Assembly: GCA_022925895.1 (NCBI GenBank)
Contig: JAKSYS010000164.1
Coordinates: 1 to 64,000 of the forward strand
Length of the DNA: 64,000 nt
DNA from: Fragilaria crotonensis
Lineage: Eukaryota > Bacillariophyta > Fragilariophyceae > Fragilariales > Fragilariaceae
Direction: 5' to 3'
The position numbers and the translations under genes were made by a program. The notes below the pieces were generated by a model that saw only the letters and a program-made list of their open reading frames with translations, made no database searches and was not told the DNA's origin. This document shows, piece by piece, positions 59,301 through 64,000 of this stretch; the stretch's first letter is position 1, and every line of letters starts with the position of its first letter.

Positions 59301-59876
59301 CCCCAATGAGAAAGCAATGGCTGGTTGACGGTGCGTACTAAATCTATATCACCCGGATTTGGCTGGCAAGTGTGCAACCAATTGTAAGGCTTGATCGGTT
59401 GTTGCGTTGGATTTATGAATCGGGTCGAATTGTTGTCCTTGTACTAGGCGCAGCAATGTTGATGCGTTTCCTTGTTCTGACGAGAAGAGGACAACTTGGT
59501 CGCAGCCTGACACCTTACCGATGGTTGGGCATTACCTTTGACGGGGTGTTTCCAAGTTTGACATGCGTTCCGTTATGTGACTGGGGTTGGTTTTAAATTT
59601 GGGTAGTATGTGCAATGCTGCGCTGCCAGATGCACCTAATGTCAGGAGCAAGAATTGGTTTCAAGGAACTGCTATGTTGACACAAACCATGTGGGTTGCA
59701 CTGTTACTTGGTGGCCTCAAACCGGAGATCTGACATTTGGAAGCAGGATTCAATTCATGGCTGCAATGGTTGCAGTGACAATGGTTGTGATGACTGACAA
59801 ATGCAATGATTGCAAGCATCTTTTTTTTGCTAATTGCTATGGCAAGATGGAGAAACCGACTTGTCAGATGAACTGA
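56383..59876 (+). pseudogene. Decayed pol of copia L (protease to RNase H)
   Basis: Scraps in copia order on the plus strand: QEIPIALVATMW and CSEALYFGD near 56450-56550, matching the protease end of A (IPIATVATAYD, NEALYFGD); VQDVPDHFD; near 59030 MSYVMWDDL in the place of YVDD; LLRWIYESGRIVVLVLGAAM near 59400, matching GVLRWICEIGRIDV of A; NCYVDTNHVGCTVT near 59665, the RNase H start. Stops and shifts fill the rest. No part can be functional. Copy A is the nearest relative in the window. Confidence 0.7.
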
Positions 59877-60224
59877 TTAAGTGTCTTCCGGGGAACATGA
59901 CCAAGAGAGTCGTATTCTCATGTGTGCATTGGTGAAGTGTCCCAAATGGACATGACACAGACATGCAAACTGTCCAAAAGGGACATGGTGCGAGTGGAAG
60001 GACATAATGATTATGGAACCACTTATCCCCTAGGTGGATGTATGCGATGAGTGCAGAGTCACTGTTATGTGGATGTATGCAATGATGCAGAACCACAGAT
60101 TGAATGAATGGGTGGACGTACATGTGATGACACGTGGAACCACCAAGAATAGCTGATGTTGGCCGGCCTCTGCATGACAAATCTGGATCAAACTAGTTGT
60201 CTATGACGCCTAGTGCGAGGGGAC
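59877..60224 (+). other. 3' untranslated part of copia L
   Basis: No frame of note. It ends with GTGCGAGGGGAC (60213-60224), the purine tract before the 3' LTR. Confidence 0.6.
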
Positions 60225-60506
60225 TGAATAGATTCTGCCATGAGTGCGGGATATTCGGACAAACAGACAAGACAGACGAGCTTAGGACTTATGCCGGTCT
60301 TGGTTAGTCTTGGAATGTCTGGGAACATCTCGCTCGGATGACCGGTGGGAACAGCCCTCCAACCGGGTCGGGACTGAGACTAGATTGATAAGCTCACTCT
60401 TTTTATAATTAATCAAGTTGCATGCCGCATCTAGATGATTGCTATATTGTTTAGAGTCGGTTTCTGGCAATGGCAGATTTGCCGCACTTCCGAGAGATTT
60501 TACTGA
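60225..60506 (+). repeat. 3' LTR of copia L
   Basis: Same 282 bp as the left LTR with 7 substitutions. ACCA follows at 60507-60510, then LINE ORF1 resumes with RKPAPPKAAAS. Confidence 0.88.
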
Positions 60507-60510
60507 ACCA

Positions 60511-61475
60511 GAAAACCTGCTCCACCTAAGGCCGCGGCATCGGTCACATCCAATCTGTCGCAGTCCTCTGATAGTGAATCCGACTCCGACATCGGTCCTA
60601 CCAAACAGAAAATGCCACCACGGAGAAAAACAAGACCGGCAGAGAAAAACCCGCAGGAAGAGGCGTCCATGACTTCCTCGGCTGTTCCGACCAAAATTTC
60701 CAAAAAAGACGCGGCGTACCGTGAATTGGAGAGTCAACTCAAAAGCGTTCAGGCACAACGCAATCAAGACCTCCAAACTACCCAATCCCAACTGCTGGAC
60801 ATTGACACCAAGCTCAAAGAGCTTGACCCCTGTCTTGATAACCTTGAGGCAAAGGCAGTCCAATCCATGCAATATCACGTGGACACAAACCAGGCTCTCA
60901 CGAATGTGCAATCCCAAATGTCTCAGATGATGGAAATGATGCAAAACATTATGCGCACCAGGCCAAACCAGGATGGGTACCCATATAACCATGACGGAGC
61001 CCTGCCCTCATCGTCGCTGGCAGCAGTGAATCACAACACCCCAGCGACTAGCGCGCATCTGATAGTTGAAGTACCTTCAACGCAGGACACTCGTCACCAC
61101 GAGGGAAGTTGCTCGGTTGCCTCCAGCTCAAGCGGTTCGCAACATGAACAGCCTCCACCGAAGAAGACCTTGAAACGATCGATGCCGGACGCCACAGATA
61201 AGATGCACCTGGACACTTGTACCATAGACGATGATGCGTCCTCCTCATCCTTTAACTCCACTCCACCAATCTATCCGCTCTCTGCGCCGACTACTCCTTC
61301 GCCACTTCAACTTGAAAGGGAGCACTCACTACAGTCCCAGCGCACTTCAGAAATGGACACTGAAAACACGAATCCTACCCACCTTGCCATGCCCGATCTG
61401 GAAGATCAATACAAACTGTCCGACGAACAACAGTCAAGCAACAACACATCTCCAGACGGGGGCACCAACGGATGA
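60511..61475 (+). pseudogene. LINE ORF1, part 3 of 3
   Basis: Continues part 2 in frame: RKPAPPKAAASVTSN, an acidic Ser-rich stretch (SQSSDSESDSD), then a basic patch (MPPRRKTRPAEK). Residues ELESQLKSVQAQRNQDLQTT and what follows look like a coiled coil of about 90 residues, fitting multimer formation by ORF1 proteins. The tail is low-complexity with Ser, Thr and Pro. The stop at 61473-61475 overlaps the ORF2 start (ATGA). The whole ORF1 would be 1002 residues. Confidence 0.82.
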
Positions 61476-64000
61476 TGGTGACAAAAGGAAACCCCATACA
61501 GCCGCCTACAGTGCTCCTCACAGAAGACGGTAGCCCGGCTCCCGGAGACTCGTCTCCTCCAGGCACAATCGTAGTAGATGACAACTCTAACGCCCATGTT
61601 ACCCCCCTTTCAGCACCATCACATATCTTCTCAGTGTTCTCATCAGATAGAGGACAAGGCCTCCAACAGGATCACCGGCAATGACACCATCAACATCCAA
61701 CTGATATTCTTGATGAGAACACAAGGCGACCACACACATACAGGACGCTCCACCTCTCGCACGATATCCCGCGTATTCCTGTTTCGTGCATTCTACTCTT
61801 ACCATCGTCCCGTCCGAAACGGCAGACCCGCCTCCGTTCCATTGACGAGTTCCCGGAGCTTCCATATGGAGACCCGATTATTCAGAAAAGACCGGAAAGT
61901 ACACGACTTTTCTTTCAAAACGTGAAAGGCTTGACGCATACATCCTCAGGAGAAGATTACGGTTATTAAATGGCCTGTATGGCTGCGTATCAAGTCGACA
62001 TCTTTGGACTCGCGGAAACTAATACATGTTGGAATCATACCCACCTCCGAATGGACTTCCAAGCCTTGTCGCGCAAACAATTTCGGCAGCATCGCCTAAG
62101 CTTTGGTTCACCGTCCGCAGAGGTTGATAAGTGCCATGAAAAAGAGTCGTTTCAGGCCGGAGGCAGCCTCACGATGGCCACCGGAACATTGGCATCTTAC
62201 TCATCTGGCGACGTCCTTGTGGATCCCTCCGGCCTTGGACGGTGGAGTGGGATAAATTTCCGGGGCAAGTCATCAGCGCAACTCAGCATCATTACCGCAT
62301 ACCGAACATGCAGCGGCTCTATACAGTCTTCTCCACTCGGGAGCACCTTCATTCGGGAGTATGAGTTTCACAAATCCCAGGGTATTCAAAATCCAAATCC
62401 AAGGCGGCTCTTCTTCCACGATCTGGAAATTTTTATTAACAACCTCCGGGATGGCAACGAGACACATTCGGTTATCCTTATGCTTGATGCCAACTCTGAA
62501 CTCCATCAGGATACAAACTTCCAAGACTTTGCTAATAAACTCGAGCTCTCTGACCTTCATTCTCGCGACCCAGCGCCCTCAACATATATCGGCGCAAAGA
62601 GGCGTCGCATTGATTACATCCTGGCAACTGACCGGATCGCAAGCGGCAACACGCGCTCTGGAACTCTTTCTTATACCAAAGGGCCTCAATCAGACCATTG
62701 CGGCCTATATGTGGACATTGATCTTCCCTCCATTTTCGATCCGAATTATGAACCAACTTCAAATCATTCAAAGGACAAACGTGCATTGCTGGCAGGTAAC
62801 CCTGAACACGTCAAACAATACCACCTCCACATGAAAGAGTACTACACGCAGCATCGCATGTTTGATCGCATGAAGGAGCTCATTCAAACTCACCAGGAGA
62901 TTCCTCTTCCAGAGCTACGAGAGCGCCTCGAAAAATAGGACTTAGACCAGGGTCGAGCAATGATGTCAGCAGAAAAATCTCTCCAGTCGGTATCAGACAA
63001 AGCATACGCGTGGTCTCCAACTCTCAGGAATAAGGCAATCATTCGACAGTACTGGCGCCTTCGACTTCGCGAAGCTGACTTCGCCGAAACATGGGGACGC
63101 ACGTTTGATAGGTGGACGAGCCAAATCCAAACCAAGGACGCAACGTTTACCCTTCCACTACGACGCGACGTCATCACGCGGGAGGAAATCAGCAAACACT
63201 TCACGGTCGCCTCCAGGGAGTTCCGCAAATGCCAACGCAATGCAACGGATCATAGGCATCAATCATACCACGATCTCATGCTCTTTTATGAGGATGACGA
63301 CAATCCAGATACACGGAAAGCCTCCAAAAGAAAGATGAAGATTCTTCAATGCACCATCCTTGCTGAAAATCAACGCCATATTCACAAATCCTTGGGCCAA
63401 ATCGTGAAGCCCTCATCCTATACTCCTTTGGACAAAATCCAAATCCCACGATAGGCGGACCAGCAACAATCTTCTGCACCGAATGCTGTATACAATATGA
63501 TGCATAGTTCGACTCCGCGCGAGATGGTTTGGGACACAATTATAGATCAAGCAGACATGGAAAAGCATCTTCTCTCATATAATCGAGAATCGTTCAGAGC
63601 GGCGGCAGAATCCCCCTGTGGAAGCGGGGTCATCTTCGACGCCTTAACGTCTCCTGCTGCAAAAGATGTACTTAGGGGTGTTGTACCTCTTGAATGGTAT
63701 GGTAATGATCTTGCTCTCAAGGAATTCCTGGCCTCATTTTGTATTCCTGAAGTTGTGACAAAGTCGGAGCCGATTCCCACTGCAATCACGACACACGATG
63801 TTATAAAAGGCTTTAAGTCCTGGTCTGAAGGAACCTCCACATCGCCTTCAAAACGCCATCTCGGCCACTACAAAGCCATCGTCCAGGAACCTGAGTTGCT
63901 CCAATGTCTCACATGGTTCCTCCACATTGTGACTTCCAAGGGAACTGCGGTCAATCGCTGGTGTCAAGCAACCAATGTCTTAATCGAGAAAGATCCAGGC
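61472..64000 (+). pseudogene. LINE ORF2: endonuclease and N-terminal RT, partial
   Basis: ATG at 61472 overlaps the ORF1 stop. The first 160 codons shift frame at least once (near 61660). RLFFQNVKGLTHTSSGEDY then meets TAA at 61967 just before the endonuclease, which is otherwise open to 62938: VDIFGLAETNTCW, SIITAYRTC, VILMLDANSELH, RIDYILATD and SDHCGLYVDI are the AP-endonuclease motifs that nick the target. After a stop at 62938 come AIIRQYWRLRLREADF (to 63454) and, in another frame, TSPSKRHLGHYKA and NVLIEKDPG, the first RT motifs, up to the window end. Confidence 0.87.

Larger units (their letters stand above)
46997..60506 (+). mobile_element. Copia copy L, nested in LINE ORF1, decayed inside
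   Basis: LTRs of 282 bp at 46997-47278 and 60225-60506 differ at 7 positions. ACCA stands on both outer sides (46993-46996, 60507-60510). The primer site GTTTATCAGACCCA follows the first LTR at 47279 and a purine tract (GCGAGGGGAC) precedes the second. F lies inside (49692-56377). The remaining interior, about 6.5 kb, has only scraps of copia protein. Confidence 0.88.
35741..64000 (+). mobile_element. LINE (non-LTR retrotransposon), split by copia D and L, runs off the window
   Basis: 5' untranslated region near 35741-35831, ORF1 in three pieces (35832-37064, 46186-46996, 60511-61475), and ORF2 with AP-like endonuclease and the start of the RT (61472-64000). Both interruptions are copia elements with 4-bp target duplications (AAAA and ACCA); taking them out gives a continuous frame. 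The 3' end and target duplication lie beyond 64000. The downstream RT-RNase H part of a LINE can be seen in the separate copy H. Confidence 0.92.

Overview
The window looks like a repeat-dense intergenic stretch of a eukaryotic alga, most likely a diatom or a close stramenopile. Three things point there: CoDi-like Ty1/copia polyproteins, a DIRS-order tyrosine-recombinase retroelement, and one host gene with short introns of 67-109 bp with GT-AG ends. I saw no bacterial operon, CRISPR array, rRNA or tRNA gene. The only convincing host gene is a spliced PDZ-domain protein gene on the minus strand (8390-11005). Nearly everything else is mobile DNA, much of it nested up to three deep.

Layout. 1-6513 is a copia element (A) with near-identical LTRs, sitting inside the reverse transcriptase of another copia element (E, 6514 to about 7760 and beyond). 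8390-11005 is the PDZ gene. A DNA-transposon-like element N (11058-20486) has GAGCATG... terminal inverted repeats and a TTA target duplication. It lies about 50 bp upstream of the PDZ start codon and is itself interrupted by a DIRS-order element (11243-18764) with split direct repeats in the order A1-ORFs-B1-A2-B2. 20777-27347 (M) is bounded by inverted repeats of about 210-235 bp. It holds a 1.5-kb hexanucleotide array, a decayed piggyBac transposase and a mariner fragment.

27477 onward is copia copy B, interrupted by copia C (27780-34081, minus strand, 4-bp target duplication). B ends in a gag/RNase H chimera. From about 35741 to the window end there is a single LINE that had looked like unrelated pieces. 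Its ORF1 is split by copia D (37065-46181, itself holding a 5'-truncated LINE copy H with a 16-17 bp target duplication) and by copia L (46997-60506, itself holding copia F, 49692-56377). Removing D and L with one copy of each 4-bp duplication leaves a 3009-bp ORF1 that stays in frame. ORF1 then overlaps ORF2 by ATGA.

How the parts relate. Copies A, B, C, D and L share one primer-binding-site sequence right after the 5' LTR. A, C and D also share an unusual pol layout: a helix-turn-helix-like segment where the HHCC integrase zinc finger normally sits, and a chromodomain-like segment between integrase and reverse transcriptase. F belongs to another copia lineage, with an HHCC integrase, a 5-bp duplication and a different primer site. 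Insertion order can be read from nesting: LINE before L before F, LINE before D before H, B before C, E before A, N before the DIRS element. All assignments come from reading motifs by eye; no database search was made.
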